This document shows, piece by piece, positions 34,203 to 43,096 of a DNA stretch of 64,000 bases; the first letter of the stretch is position 1; every line of letters begins with the position of its first letter. A program made the position numbers and the translations under genes. The notes beneath the pieces were generated by a model. That model was not told the origin of the DNA and ran no database searches. It saw nothing but the letters and a program-made list of their open reading frames with translations. This stretch comes from Parvibaculum sp. (GTDB taxonomy: Bacteria; Pseudomonadota; Alphaproteobacteria; Parvibaculales; Parvibaculaceae): the NCBI RefSeq assembly GCF_030651915.1, contig NZ_JAUSBV010000008.1, forward strand, positions 1 to 64,000, given 5' to 3'.

Positions 34203-34658
34203 TCAGACCGCCTTGCCAAATGACCGAAGTCGCCAGGAAGCCGCTCCGGCGGCCGCATTGTCCTGCACCAGCATCGGCCTTGCGCCAGTTGGCCTTAGCC
34301 GGCGCCGCGTCCGCGCCTGCCCCAGCTTGAAGCGCAGCAGCGCGACGTCAAATGGCTTCACCAGATAGTCGTCGGCGCCTGCCTCCATGGCGCCGCGCAC
34401 GCCGGCTGCACCGCCGTCGGCGCTGACATGGATGAGGCAGGTATTGGAGATCTTGCGGATGGCGGTAACCGCCAGGATGCCTTCCGCCGTCTCGAGACTT
34501 GCATCGACGAGCACCAGATCGGGCCAATGCTCTCGGGTCAGGGCAAGCGCCTCCCTCGCGTCGCACGCCGTCACGACCCGAAAACCGAGGCTTTCAAGCA
34601 TTTGCGCGGCGGCCTGCCGTGTGGCGGCTGACGAATCGGCAACAAGGGCGGTGGTCAA
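34203..34658 (-). CDS. Stand-alone response regulator receiver protein
   Basis: 151-residue receiver domain with no output domain. The phospho-acceptor is D52 (VLVDASLE), with D8 of the acidic pocket (the second acidic residue is replaced by Ser), S79 in HVSADG and K101 in YLVKPFDV. Residues after 115 are a basic, Ala-rich tail. The single-domain form suggests a phosphorelay intermediate or diguanylate/chemotaxis-type adaptor. No kinase is adjacent. A TTAA-N7-TTTA motif lies about 60 bp upstream of the start. Confidence 0.85.
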   Translation of the reverse strand: MTTALVADSSAATRQAAAQMLESLGFRVVTACDAREALALTREHWPDLVLVDASLETAEGILAVTAIRKISNTCLIHVSADGGAAGVRGAMEAGADDYLVKPFDVALLRFKLGQARTRRRLRPTGARPMLVQDNAAAGAASWRLRSFGKAV

Positions 34659-34726
34659 GGTCCCAGCTCCGGCGTGAATCGATCACCTTCGCCGGCAAGA
34701 CTAGGGCCCGAGTCTTAAACCAATCG

Positions 34727-35134
34727 TTAACCGTGAAGCGCGCCCGCCAGTCTTTCGGCCAGCGCTGCCGCTTCGGACGCCGCATAGGGCTCGGCCGTCC
34801 CGACACCCCAGACAGGCCCCGGCCATGCCGCATCGGCCGGAAACCGGGCAATCACATGCACATGGAGTTGCGGCACCATGTTGCCGAGCGCCGCGACGTT
34901 CATCTTGTGAGCCGCGGTCGCCGCCCGCAGCACCGCCGAGGCAAGGTCGATCTCGGAATGGAAATGCGCCTTCTCGGCCGCCGCCACATCGTCGAAATCG
35001 CGCAAACCCTCGCGCCGCGGCACCAGGATCAGCCACGGAAACCGCCGGTCGTTCATCAGCAACACCCGGCACAGCGTCAGGTCCGCGACCCGGAATGTGT
35101 CGGCCGCCAGCCGTTCGTGAAGTTCAAAAGCCAT
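34727..35134 (-). CDS. HIT family protein
   Basis: 135-residue histidine-triad protein: a small hydrolase or transferase of nucleotides. The signature is MVPQLHVHVIARF (H91 and H93; Q89 replaces the first His of the triad as in a known subgroup). RRFPWLILVPRREGLRDF is the typical early block. GAGG precedes ATG 35134, which lies 8 bp after the acyl-CoA dehydrogenase stop, so the two are probably co-transcribed. The nucleotide substrate is unknown. Confidence 0.88.
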   Translation of the reverse strand: MAFELHERLAADTFRVADLTLCRVLLMNDRRFPWLILVPRREGLRDFDDVAAAEKAHFHSEIDLASAVLRAATAAHKMNVAALGNMVPQLHVHVIARFPADAAWPGPVWGVGTAEPYAASEAAALAERLAGALHG

Positions 35135-35142
35135 GAAACGCC

Positions 35143-36312
35143 TCAATAGGATTTCGGCAGATCGAGCACTCGCTCGGCGATGAAACTCAGGATCAGCTCC
35201 CGGCTGACAGGCGCGAGGCGGGCGATCATGATTTCGCGCATGTACCGCTCGACATGGAATTCCTTGGCATAGCCCATCCCGCCATGCGTCATCACTGCGG
35301 TCTCGCAGGCCCGGAAACCGGCCTCCGCCGCCAGATACTTGCCGGCATTGGCCTCCGCCCCGCAATTCTCGCCCGCGTCATAAAGCGCCGCCGCCTTGAA
35401 GACCATCAGATTGGCCGCCTCGAGCTCGGCCCAGCATCGTGCCAGCGGATGCTGGATCGCCTGGTTCTGTCCGATCGGCCGCCCGAACACCTCGCGTTCC
35501 CGCGCATAGTCCGTCGCCTTCTTCAGCGCGATCCGCCCAACGCCGACGGCTTCCGCGCCGATCAGCACGCGCTCGGGGTTGAGCCCATGCAGCAGATAAT
35601 GGAACCCCTTGCCCTCCTCGCCGATCAGATCCTCCTTCGGCACGCGCAACCCGTCGAAGAAAACCGCATTGGAGTCGACCGCCTTCCGCCCCATCTTCTC
35701 GATCTCGCGCACCTCCGTCGCCCCGCCCCGGTCGAGATCGGTATAGAAAAGCGACAGGCCTTCGGTTGCTTTCCTGCACTTGTCCTTCGGCGTCGTCCGC
35801 GCCAGCAGCAGGATCTTGTTGGCCGTTTGCGCCGTCGAGGTCCACATCTTGCGGCCATGCACCACATAGGCCTTGCCGTCCCACTCGGCCCTGGTCGAAA
35901 TCGCCGTCGTGTTGAGCCCGGCATCGGGCTCAGTAACGCCGAAACAGCAGCGGTCCTCGCCCCTGATCAGCGGCGGAAGGTTCTTCTGCTTCTGTTCGTC
36001 GGTGCCGAACACCACCACGGGCATCGGCCCGAAGAGATTGATGTGAATGGCCGATGCGCCGGAGAGGCAGGCCCCCGATTCGGCGATCGCCTGCGCGACG
36101 ATGGCCGCTTCCGTCACGCCCAGCCCCGACCCGCCATAGGCCTCCGGCATCGCGATCCCGAGCCAGCCGCCCGCCGCGATGTCGCGCACGAAATCGTCCG
36201 GAAAACCGCCCTCCCTGTCGCGCTTCAACCAATAGGCGTCATCGTAGCGCGCACAGACCCGCCCCACCGCATCGCGGATCGCCTGCTGTTCCTCGCTGAA
36301 CCTGAAATCCAT
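35143..36312 (-). CDS. Acyl-CoA dehydrogenase
   Basis: 389-residue FAD-dependent acyl-CoA dehydrogenase. Motifs are FSEEQQAIRDAVGRVCARYD at the start, CCFGVTEPDAGLNT and MWTSTAQTANKILLLARTT for FAD and substrate, and AVMTHGGMGYAKEFHVERYM late. The usual late IYEGT glutamate is absent (IARLAPVSREL instead). The base is more likely the Glu in GLNPERVLIG, as in isovaleryl-CoA and long-chain enzymes; this is inference. The divergent MaoC and CitE-like genes act on CoA esters too, which suggests a shared acyl-CoA pathway. Confidence 0.92.
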   Translation of the reverse strand: MDFRFSEEQQAIRDAVGRVCARYDDAYWLKRDREGGFPDDFVRDIAAGGWLGIAMPEAYGGSGLGVTEAAIVAQAIAESGACLSGASAIHINLFGPMPVVVFGTDEQKQKNLPPLIRGEDRCCFGVTEPDAGLNTTAISTRAEWDGKAYVVHGRKMWTSTAQTANKILLLARTTPKDKCRKATEGLSLFYTDLDRGGATEVREIEKMGRKAVDSNAVFFDGLRVPKEDLIGEEGKGFHYLLHGLNPERVLIGAEAVGVGRIALKKATDYAREREVFGRPIGQNQAIQHPLARCWAELEAANLMVFKAAALYDAGENCGAEANAGKYLAAEAGFRACETAVMTHGGMGYAKEFHVERYMREIMIARLAPVSRELILSFIAERVLDLPKSY

Positions 36313-36414
36313 CCCTAACCCTTTTGCGCTTTTCGTTTTTTGGATCGACGGCGCTATAACCTAGCCGAAGCATGGGGGGCGAGACAGCCCGCGCAACAAT
36401 GGCAAGGGTGAGGA

Positions 36415-36879
36415 ATGCCGGGACTTTATTTCGAGGAATTCAAGGAAGGCCAGATCTTCAGGCACGCCATCCGGCGCACGGTCACCGAGACCGACAACGT
36501 GCTCTTTTCGACCATGACCATGAACCCTGCGGCACTTCATCTCGACCACCACTATGCCGAGACCGAAACCGAGTTCGGCAAGCCGCTGGTCAACAGCCTT
36601 TTCACATTGGGGCTGATGATCGGCATTTCGGTCCACGACACGACGCATGGCACGACGATCGCCAATCTCGGCATGACCGATGTCACCTTTCCGAAGCCGG
36701 TTTTTCAGGGCGATACGCTGCGCATAGAGACGACGGTGATGGCAAAACGGCGCTCGAAATCGCGGCCGGGTGCCGGAATCGTGACGTTCCTGCACAAGGC
36801 CTACAACCAACGCAGCGAGGAAGTCGCGTCCTGCATCAGGCAAGCCTATATGCATGCCAATGGCACGGAAGAGGCCTGA
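36415..36879 (+). CDS. MaoC family (R)-specific enoyl-CoA hydratase-like protein
   Basis: 154-residue hot-dog-fold hydratase. [20 protein letters not shown] opens the family pattern, and [21 protein letters not shown] covers the catalytic Asp/His region; [17 protein letters not shown] follows. Similar proteins pair with CitE-type lyases in mesaconyl- or itaconyl-CoA metabolism. GTGAGGA lies just before ATG 36415. The next gene starts 4 bp after its stop, so they form an operon with the lyase and the 2-hydroxyacid dehydrogenase. Confidence 0.88.
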   Translation: MPGLYFEEFKEGQIFRHAIRRTVTETDNVLFSTMTMNPAALHLDHHYAETETEFGKPLVNSLFTLGLMIGISVHDTTHGTTIANLGMTDVTFPKPVFQGDTLRIETTVMAKRRSKSRPGAGIVTFLHKAYNQRSEEVASCIRQAYMHANGTEEA

Positions 36880-36883
36880 AATC

Positions 36884-37756
36884 ATGAGGTCTTTTCTCTT
36901 CGTGCCGGCCGACAGCGAGAAGAAACTGGCCAAGGGCGCGGGCTCGGGCGCCGATGCGCTGATCCTCGACCTTGAAGACTCGGTCGCCCTGTCGAACAAG
37001 GAAAACGCTAGGAAATCCGCCGTCGAATACCTGAAAAGCGCCGACCGCAACGGCCCGAAGCTTGTCGTGCGCATCAATGCGCTCGACACGCCTTTCTGGC
37101 ATGCCGACATCAAGGCCGTGGTGCCGCAAAATCCCGACATCATCGTGATTCCAAAGACAATTTCGGGCGATTGCGTGCGCAAGGTGGGACATGCCATCGA
37201 CGAGGTTGAGCATGATGCGGGCGGCATGCCCCCGAACGGCATCGGCCTCGGCTGCGTCGCCACCGAAACGGCGGCCTCGCTTTTCACGCTTTCGACCTAT
37301 GCCGGATCGCATCCCCGCCTCGCCTTCCTGACCTGGGGCGCCGAGGACCTCGCCGCCGCCCTCGGCGCGCGCGACAACAAGGACGAGCACGGAACCTATA
37401 CCGGCCCCTACCAACTCGCGCGCACGCTGACACTGCTCGGCGCCGTCGCGGCGGGCGTCGCGCCGGTCGACAGCATCTGGAAGGATTTCCGCGACGAGAA
37501 AGGTCTGGAGGCGGAAGCCCGCGCGGCCGCACGCGACGGCTTCACCGGCAAGATGGCAATCCATCCGGCGCAAGTTGCGATCATCAATGAGATCTTCACG
37601 CCCGGCGAGGCCGACCTTGCCCATGCCCGCGCCGTCATCGAGGCTTTCGAGAAAGCGGGCGATGTCGGCGTCGTCGCACTGGATGGTGTCATGCTCGACA
37701 TTCCGCATCTGAAACAGGCGAAGGCGCTGCTCGCCCGCGCCGGTCAGCAAAAGTAG
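36884..37756 (+). CDS. HpcH/HpaI-CitE family CoA-ester lyase
   Basis: 290-residue TIM-barrel lyase of the CitE/malyl-CoA lyase group. RSFLFVPADSEKKLAKG, ADALILDLEDSVAL (metal-binding acidic residues), VVRINALDTPFW and GKMAIHPAQVAIINEIF are family hallmarks. It would cleave a 3-hydroxy-acyl-CoA such as malyl- or citramalyl-CoA. ATG 36884 is chosen because it starts the family homology and GAGG is upstream. It lies in an operon with the MaoC hydratase, 4 bp away. Confidence 0.88.
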   Translation: MRSFLFVPADSEKKLAKGAGSGADALILDLEDSVALSNKENARKSAVEYLKSADRNGPKLVVRINALDTPFWHADIKAVVPQNPDIIVIPKTISGDCVRKVGHAIDEVEHDAGGMPPNGIGLGCVATETAASLFTLSTYAGSHPRLAFLTWGAEDLAAALGARDNKDEHGTYTGPYQLARTLTLLGAVAAGVAPVDSIWKDFRDEKGLEAEARAAARDGFTGKMAIHPAQVAIINEIFTPGEADLAHARAVIEAFEKAGDVGVVALDGVMLDIPHLKQAKALLARAGQQK

Positions 37757-37761
37757 AGCCT

Positions 37762-38685
37762 ATGAAACCTGCCGTCTTTCTTGCCCTGCCGCTCGGCAAA
37801 CCCTTCGAGCGGAAACTGGCCGAACGCTTCACCGTCATCACCGATCCGGCCTCGCGCGGCGCCGCCGAAGCCCTCGTCACCATTGGCGCGAACGTAACGG
37901 GCGCCGCCGTGATGGACGCCATGCCCAAGTTGAAACTCATTTGCTGCTTTGGTTCGGGCCATGAAGGCGTCGACGTGGCGGAGGCCGGGCGGCGCGGCGT
38001 CAAGGTCGCAAACACGGTCGGCGCCAACGCCGCCACCGTCGCCGATCTCGCCGTGGCACTGCTCCTTGCCTCCATTCGCAAGGTCGTCACCGGCGACAGG
38101 CTGACCCGCGCGGGCACATGGCGCGGCGACAATCCGGCATCGCTCCTTTTCCTGCGCGGCCTCACCGGCCGCAAGATCGGCATCGTCGGTCTCGGGGCCA
38201 TCGGCATGAAGATCGCAAAGCGCCTCGAAGGCTTCGAAACCGAGATCGGCTATACCGGCCGCAACGAAAAACCCGGCGTTCCATACCGCTATTTCCGTTC
38301 GGCGCTCGACCTCTCCACCTGGGCCGACACGCTCGTTCTCGCCCACCGCGCCGACGAAACGAACCGTCACCTCGTCAACGCCGAACTGCTGAAGGCGCTG
38401 GGCCCCGAGGGCCATGTCATCAACATCTCGCGCGGTTCGGCTATCGACGAAGATGCGCTGATCGCCGCGCTCAAATCCGGCACCATCGCGGGCGCGGGCC
38501 TCGATGTTTTCGAGAATGAGCCCGATCCGCGCCACGACCTCGTGACCTTGGACAATGTCGTGGTGACGCCGCATGTTGGCGGCGGAACATCGGAAGCCAT
38601 CGTTGCAATGGGCGATACCGTGATCGCCAATATCGACGCCTTTTTCGACGGCAAACCGCTGCCGAACCCGGTAACCGCGGCGTGA
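37762..38685 (+). CDS. D-isomer-specific 2-hydroxyacid dehydrogenase
   Basis: 307-residue NAD(P)H-dependent dehydrogenase of the glyoxylate/hydroxypyruvate reductase type. The nucleotide motif is IGIVGLGAIGMKIAKRL, and the catalytic residues are Arg in INISRGSAIDE, Glu in VFENEPD and His in VTPHVGGGT. It begins 5 bp after the lyase stop. In this operon it could reduce glyoxylate or a 2-oxoacid released by the lyase; that link is inferred from position. It converges with chrA with a 3-bp gap. Confidence 0.9.
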   Translation: MKPAVFLALPLGKPFERKLAERFTVITDPASRGAAEALVTIGANVTGAAVMDAMPKLKLICCFGSGHEGVDVAEAGRRGVKVANTVGANAATVADLAVALLLASIRKVVTGDRLTRAGTWRGDNPASLLFLRGLTGRKIGIVGLGAIGMKIAKRLEGFETEIGYTGRNEKPGVPYRYFRSALDLSTWADTLVLAHRADETNRHLVNAELLKALGPEGHVINISRGSAIDEDALIAALKSGTIAGAGLDVFENEPDPRHDLVTLDNVVVTPHVGGGTSEAIVAMGDTVIANIDAFFDGKPLPNPVTAA

Positions 38686-38688
38686 ACG

Positions 38689-40020
38689 TCAGATCAGCTT
38701 GATCGCAAGGCCGAGCGCGGCGGAAACGCCGAGCACCGGCAGCATGCCGATGTGAAACCGCAGCATGGCGACAAGCGCACCCGTGCTCAGCGCCAGGGCC
38801 CACGGGTCGAGCGTCGCAACGTCCGGCACCCAGAGCCGGAACACCGACACGCGCACTTCCTCCACCGTGCCGAACAGCACATGGAGGCCGAACCAGAGCG
38901 CCAGATTGAGAATGACGCCGACGACGGCCGCCGTGATGGCGGCAAAAGCCGCATTGAGCAGCGCCACCCGCCGCAGCCGTTCGATGTAAGGCGCGCCGAG
39001 GAAAATCCACAGGAAGCACGGAGCAAACGTGACCCAGACCGTGATGAGCGCGCCGATGACGCCGGCCGTCACCGGATCGAGACCGCCCGCCTCGCGGTAG
39101 GCGGCCAGATGGCCGACAAATTGCAGCACCAGAATGAGCGGCCCCGGCGTCGTCTCGGCCAGACCGAGCCCGTCCAGCATCTCGCCGGGATTGAGCCATC
39201 CGTAAAACTGCACCGCCTCCTGCGCCACATAGGCGAGCACCGCATAGGCGCCGCCGAAAGTAACGACGGCCATCTTGCTGAAGAAGACCGCCTGCTGCGC
39301 GAACACATGGCCTGTCCCGAGCGCCAGCAACAGAGCGACGACCGGCCCGAGCCAGACCAGCCCGCCGATCAGCGCAACGGCAATGGTGCGGCCTGCCGTT
39401 GTGCGCGTATGAGCCGGCGCTTCAACCTCTGGCTCATTGTCGTCTTTCGCCGCCAGAAGCGAACCGAAGATATCGGGCGCGGCGCGCGCGGCAACGAGCC
39501 CGAAAGCGGCCGCCGCGCCGACGACCAGCGGAAACGGCACGTCGAAAAAGAAGATCGCCACGAAGGCAGCACCCGCCAGCGCATAAAGCGCGACGGATTT
39601 CAGCATCCTTTTCGATATCCGGATCAGCGCTTCGATGACGACGGCAAAGACGGCCGCCTTGATGCCGAAGAACAAGGCCTCGACAAGCCCGAGATCGGCA
39701 TAGGCCGCATAGAGGATGCTGAGGCCCAGCATCACGGCAACACCGGGCAGAATGAACATCAACCCCGCCGCCAGCCCGCCCTTGATGCCGTGCAGCAGCC
39801 AGCCGGCATAGGTCGCAAGCTGCTGTGCCTCCGGCCCCGGCAGCAACATGCAGAAATTGAGCGCATGGAGGAATTGCGGCTCCGAGAGCCACTTCTTTTC
39901 CTCGACCAGAATGCGGTGCATCAGCGCAATCTGCCCGGCCGGACCGCCGAAACTCAGAAAGCCGATCCTCGTCCAGACGCGAAAGGCCTCGGCAAAGGTG
40001 GCGGCGGGCAGGTCGGCCAT
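38689..40020 (-). CDS. chrA: Chromate transporter ChrA (long form)
   Basis: 443-residue two-domain CHR-family ion transporter. The first domain begins FRVWTRIGFLSFGGPAGQIALMHR and has LNFCMLLPGPEAQQLATYAGW. The second repeats the pattern with FFSKMAVVTFGGAYAVLAYVAQE and GLAETTPGPLILVLQFVGHL. Members efflux chromate using the proton gradient. No regulator chrB or reductase is adjacent, so function in resistance is assumed from the family. Confidence 0.93.
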   Translation of the reverse strand: MADLPAATFAEAFRVWTRIGFLSFGGPAGQIALMHRILVEEKKWLSEPQFLHALNFCMLLPGPEAQQLATYAGWLLHGIKGGLAAGLMFILPGVAVMLGLSILYAAYADLGLVEALFFGIKAAVFAVVIEALIRISKRMLKSVALYALAGAAFVAIFFFDVPFPLVVGAAAAFGLVAARAAPDIFGSLLAAKDDNEPEVEAPAHTRTTAGRTIAVALIGGLVWLGPVVALLLALGTGHVFAQQAVFFSKMAVVTFGGAYAVLAYVAQEAVQFYGWLNPGEMLDGLGLAETTPGPLILVLQFVGHLAAYREAGGLDPVTAGVIGALITVWVTFAPCFLWIFLGAPYIERLRRVALLNAAFAAITAAVVGVILNLALWFGLHVLFGTVEEVRVSVFRLWVPDVATLDPWALALSTGALVAMLRFHIGMLPVLGVSAALGLAIKLI

Positions 40021-40171
40021 ATCGTTAATTGCGCCTGTGAATCACGGATGCCCGACTATGCCACCTCGGCGGCGCGGACTATAGCTCAAGCTACATCATT
40101 GACGCGCGGACCCCGGCTGTGCAGGTTGAGGCCCGCATTTTGACAGCCATCAGAAGAAACCGGACGGAAAA

Positions 40172-41602
40172 TTGGCCAACGAACGACCAGCCGCGCCCAG
40201 AGTTCCCGAACGCTACCAGCAAGTGCTCGCGCTGATGAAGGAGGGCAAGCTCGGGGTCGCCGAAACGCAGGCCCGCGGCCTGCTCACCGAAACGCCCGGC
40301 GACGCGAACGCCATGGCGCTTCTCGCCTCGGTCATTGTCGAACGCGGCGCTTTCGAGGAAGCCAAACGCCTGTTGACCGAAGCCATCGAACTGGTACCCG
40401 ACAATCCCGTTACCTGGCTCAATCTCGGCCGCCTGCTTCAGCAGACGCGGCGCTGGGGTGACGCTCTCGATCACTATGAACGCGCCGCCGCGCTTTTCCC
40501 GGCCAATGCGCGCGTGTCCGCAACGCTTGGCCAGCTCTACCAGCGCGCCAACCGCTTCGCCGACGCCGAAATGCAATACCGCCGGACCCTCGAAGCCGAC
40601 CCACGCCCGATGCATCTCGTGTCGCTCGGCATGGTGCTGCTCAGGCAGGAGCGCATCGACGAAGCGGTCGAAACCTTCCAGGCGGCAATTGCCCGAAATC
40701 CGAAGCTTTCGTCGGCCTATGGCAATCTCGGCAACGCCGAGCAAAAGCGCGGCAACATCGAAGCGGCCGCCGCCGCCTACGAGCAGGCCGTTGCGCTCAA
40801 TCCGAAGGACAGCATGTCCTATGTCAGTCTCGGCCTGGCGCAACTGCGCCTCGGCCGGGCACGGGAAGCGATCGAAATTTTCGAGCGCACGCTGGCGCGC
40901 ATGGAGCCGGAGCGCCGCGCTGCCGCCTGGCTGCCTTTCGCCCGCGCGCAGGAATTCGGCGAAATGCCGGCGGGCTACCGCGCCGAAATGGGTGGCCTTG
41001 TGACGCGCGCGACGCTCGCCCGGCCGGAAGGCTATGACGGCATGACAGCGTTCAACGCCGCGCTCGCCGCGGCGTTACAGGACGACCCGACGCTTGTGTG
41101 GGAACCGCAGGGCAAGGCAACGCGCAAAGGCGGCCAGACGGGGTTGCTGCTCGACAACCCGCGCGAGCCCTTCATCGCATTCGAGAAATCCCTGCGCCGC
41201 GCCATCGACGCGCATTTCGATTCGATCAAGCGCGAGCCCGGCCACCCCTACCGCCGCCAGGTGCCACGGACCTATCAACTCGATCTCTGGGGCACGCTGC
41301 TTTCGGAAGGCGGCCACCAGCATTCGCACATCCATGTCGGTGGTTGGATGAGCGGCGTCTACTACGTCGCGCTTCCGCCGACGATGGGAAAAGACGAAGC
41401 ACATGACGGCTGGATCGAGTTCGGCCACCCGCCGCCGGAGTTCGACGCAAAGTTTGAACCCCAGACGATCGCCTATGAGCCGCGCGAAGGCGACGCATTG
41501 TTCTTTCCGTCATATCTGTTTCACCGCACCCTGCCCTTCTCGGGCGACACGCCACGCATCAGTCTTGCCTTCGACGTCAAGCCAACAAGCTGGCGCGACT
41601 AG
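40172..41602 (+). CDS. TPR protein with C-terminal 2OG-Fe(II) oxygenase-like domain
   Basis: 476 residues. Residues about 10-265 hold some seven tetratricopeptide repeats (for example LNLGRLLQQTRRWGDALDHY, YGNLGNAEQKRGNIEAAAAA). The C-terminal domain from about residue 280 fits the putative 2-oxoglutarate/Fe(II) oxygenase group: HSHIHVGGWMSGVYYVALP gives the iron His, and ALFFPSYLFHRTLPF the distal His and its Arg follows. TPR-oxygenase fusions often hydroxylate proteins. The start shown is a TTG with GGACGGA upstream; ATG 40235 would remove 21 residues. Confidence 0.78.
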   Translation: MANERPAAPRVPERYQQVLALMKEGKLGVAETQARGLLTETPGDANAMALLASVIVERGAFEEAKRLLTEAIELVPDNPVTWLNLGRLLQQTRRWGDALDHYERAAALFPANARVSATLGQLYQRANRFADAEMQYRRTLEADPRPMHLVSLGMVLLRQERIDEAVETFQAAIARNPKLSSAYGNLGNAEQKRGNIEAAAAAYEQAVALNPKDSMSYVSLGLAQLRLGRAREAIEIFERTLARMEPERRAAAWLPFARAQEFGEMPAGYRAEMGGLVTRATLARPEGYDGMTAFNAALAAALQDDPTLVWEPQGKATRKGGQTGLLLDNPREPFIAFEKSLRRAIDAHFDSIKREPGHPYRRQVPRTYQLDLWGTLLSEGGHQHSHIHVGGWMSGVYYVALPPTMGKDEAHDGWIEFGHPPPEFDAKFEPQTIAYEPREGDALFFPSYLFHRTLPFSGDTPRISLAFDVKPTSWRD

Positions 41603-41604
41603 GT

Positions 41605-42201
41605 TTAGCGCGGGCGCTTAAGCGTGAAGACTTCGTCGACGACGGAATAGTCGTGATAACCGAGCCGCGCGATCGGCTTCATGGCCGCCGTATCGACCAT
41701 CCCGTCGGCCACAAAACGATCATCGATGTGAATACCGACAACCTCGCCCAACACCATGTCGTAACTGTGCCGGCCGTCGCGCGAGACGAGCGGCACTGTC
41801 GTGAGCCAGACGCATTCGAAATGCGCTGGCGCGCCTTTGACACGCGGCGGCTTCACCAATCGCGACGGTTCCTTTTCAAGCCCCGCCAGCGCGAATTCGT
41901 CGATTTCGGGCCCGACGGTCGCCGAACTCATGTTCATCGCCTCGCGCTGATCCCAGCTCGCCAGATTGCAGACGAACTGGCCGGTCTCCTCGGCGTTACG
42001 CAGGCTATCCTTGCGGCCGGCGCTGGCGAACATCACGATATGGGGATCGGTTGAGACACCGTTAAAGAAACTGTAGGGCGCGAGGTTCAGCACACCCGCC
42101 ATGCTGACGGTCGATATCCAGCCGATGGGCCGGGGCACGATCAGCGCCTTGAAAGGATCGTGCTTCAGTCCGTGATCGTTTGTCGTGGCGTCGTAAAACA
42201 T
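41605..42201 (-). CDS. Flavin reductase-like protein
   Basis: 198-residue split-barrel FMN-binding protein of the flavin-reductase/DIM6-NTAB group. ALIVPRPIGWISTVSMAGVLN, APYSFFNGVSTDPHIVMF and ETGQFVCNLA are family signatures. It would supply reduced flavin to monooxygenases such as the LLM-type enzyme, though that gene is 34 kb away. It converges with the TPR-oxygenase gene with a 2-bp gap. Confidence 0.9.
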   Translation of the reverse strand: MFYDATTNDHGLKHDPFKALIVPRPIGWISTVSMAGVLNLAPYSFFNGVSTDPHIVMFASAGRKDSLRNAEETGQFVCNLASWDQREAMNMSSATVGPEIDEFALAGLEKEPSRLVKPPRVKGAPAHFECVWLTTVPLVSRDGRHSYDMVLGEVVGIHIDDRFVADGMVDTAAMKPIARLGYHDYSVVDEVFTLKRPR

Positions 42202-42286
42202 GGGGTAGAACGCTCCGGTATATGGACGGCGGGGACGGGAAGCGTATCATGCCCCAAAAGCCGGGAAGAGACGCAAGGAGCGGTGA

Positions 42287-43096
42287 ATGAACCAGGATGA
42301 TCAGATCCGCCACGTCGCGGCGGTCGAGGCGCAGGGCTACACGATTGTCGAAAACGCCATCGAGCCGGCGCTGATCGACGAGCTGAATGAAACCCTGCTG
42401 CGGCTCGAGCGCGACATGAATGTCGTGCCGGCCAAAAACAGCTTCGAGGGCCACAAGACGGTCCGCATCTACAACCTGCTGGCCCTTGCCCCCGTCTTCC
42501 AGCGCATCCCCGTTCACGCCAGCGTGCTGCCGGTCATCGAAGGCGTGCTGGATGAGGGGTGTCTGGTTTCCTCGCTCTCCTCCATCTCCATCGACCCCGG
42601 CGAAAAGGGGCAACCGATCCATGCCGACGACCAGGTGATACCGGTGGCAAAACCCCACACCCCCTTCGTCTGCAATTCGATGTGGGCGCTGACCGACTTC
42701 ACCGAGGAAAACGGCGCGACGCGGATCATTCCAAATACACATAAATGGGATCACTCGCCCACATACGGTCAGCACTACGACAGCATCCCCGCCGAAATGC
42801 CGAAAGGCTCGGTACTGATCTGGCATGGCAGCCTGTGGCATGGCGGCGGCGCCAACAAGTCGGACAAGCGCCGCGTCGGCATCGCGATGAATTATTGCGC
42901 CGGCTATATCCGCCAGCAGGAAAACCAGCAGCTCGGCATCCCGCTCGATCTCGTCAAATCGTTCGAGCCGCGTCTTCAGGACCTTTGCGGTTTCGGCACC
43001 TATCAGAACCTGATCGGCCATATCGACAAGAAGACGCCGCAGCAACGCCTGCTCGGCGCCGAGCGCAACTTCAAGTCGATCTGGGACATGGCCTAG
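42287..43096 (+). CDS. Phytanoyl-CoA dioxygenase (PhyH) family protein
   Basis: 269-residue Fe(II)/2-oxoglutarate oxygenase of the PhyH family. Iron ligands are likely H112 and D114 (QPIHADDQ) with H185 (GSLWHGGGANKS); the 2-oxoglutarate arginine is R195 or R196. Family members hydroxylate phytanoyl-CoA or small metabolites. AAGGAG precedes ATG 42287. Its stop TAG shares a CTAG with the stop of the convergent HAD gene. Substrate unknown. Confidence 0.88.
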   Translation: MNQDDQIRHVAAVEAQGYTIVENAIEPALIDELNETLLRLERDMNVVPAKNSFEGHKTVRIYNLLALAPVFQRIPVHASVLPVIEGVLDEGCLVSSLSSISIDPGEKGQPIHADDQVIPVAKPHTPFVCNSMWALTDFTEENGATRIIPNTHKWDHSPTYGQHYDSIPAEMPKGSVLIWHGSLWHGGGANKSDKRRVGIAMNYCAGYIRQQENQQLGIPLDLVKSFEPRLQDLCGFGTYQNLIGHIDKKTPQQRLLGAERNFKSIWDMA

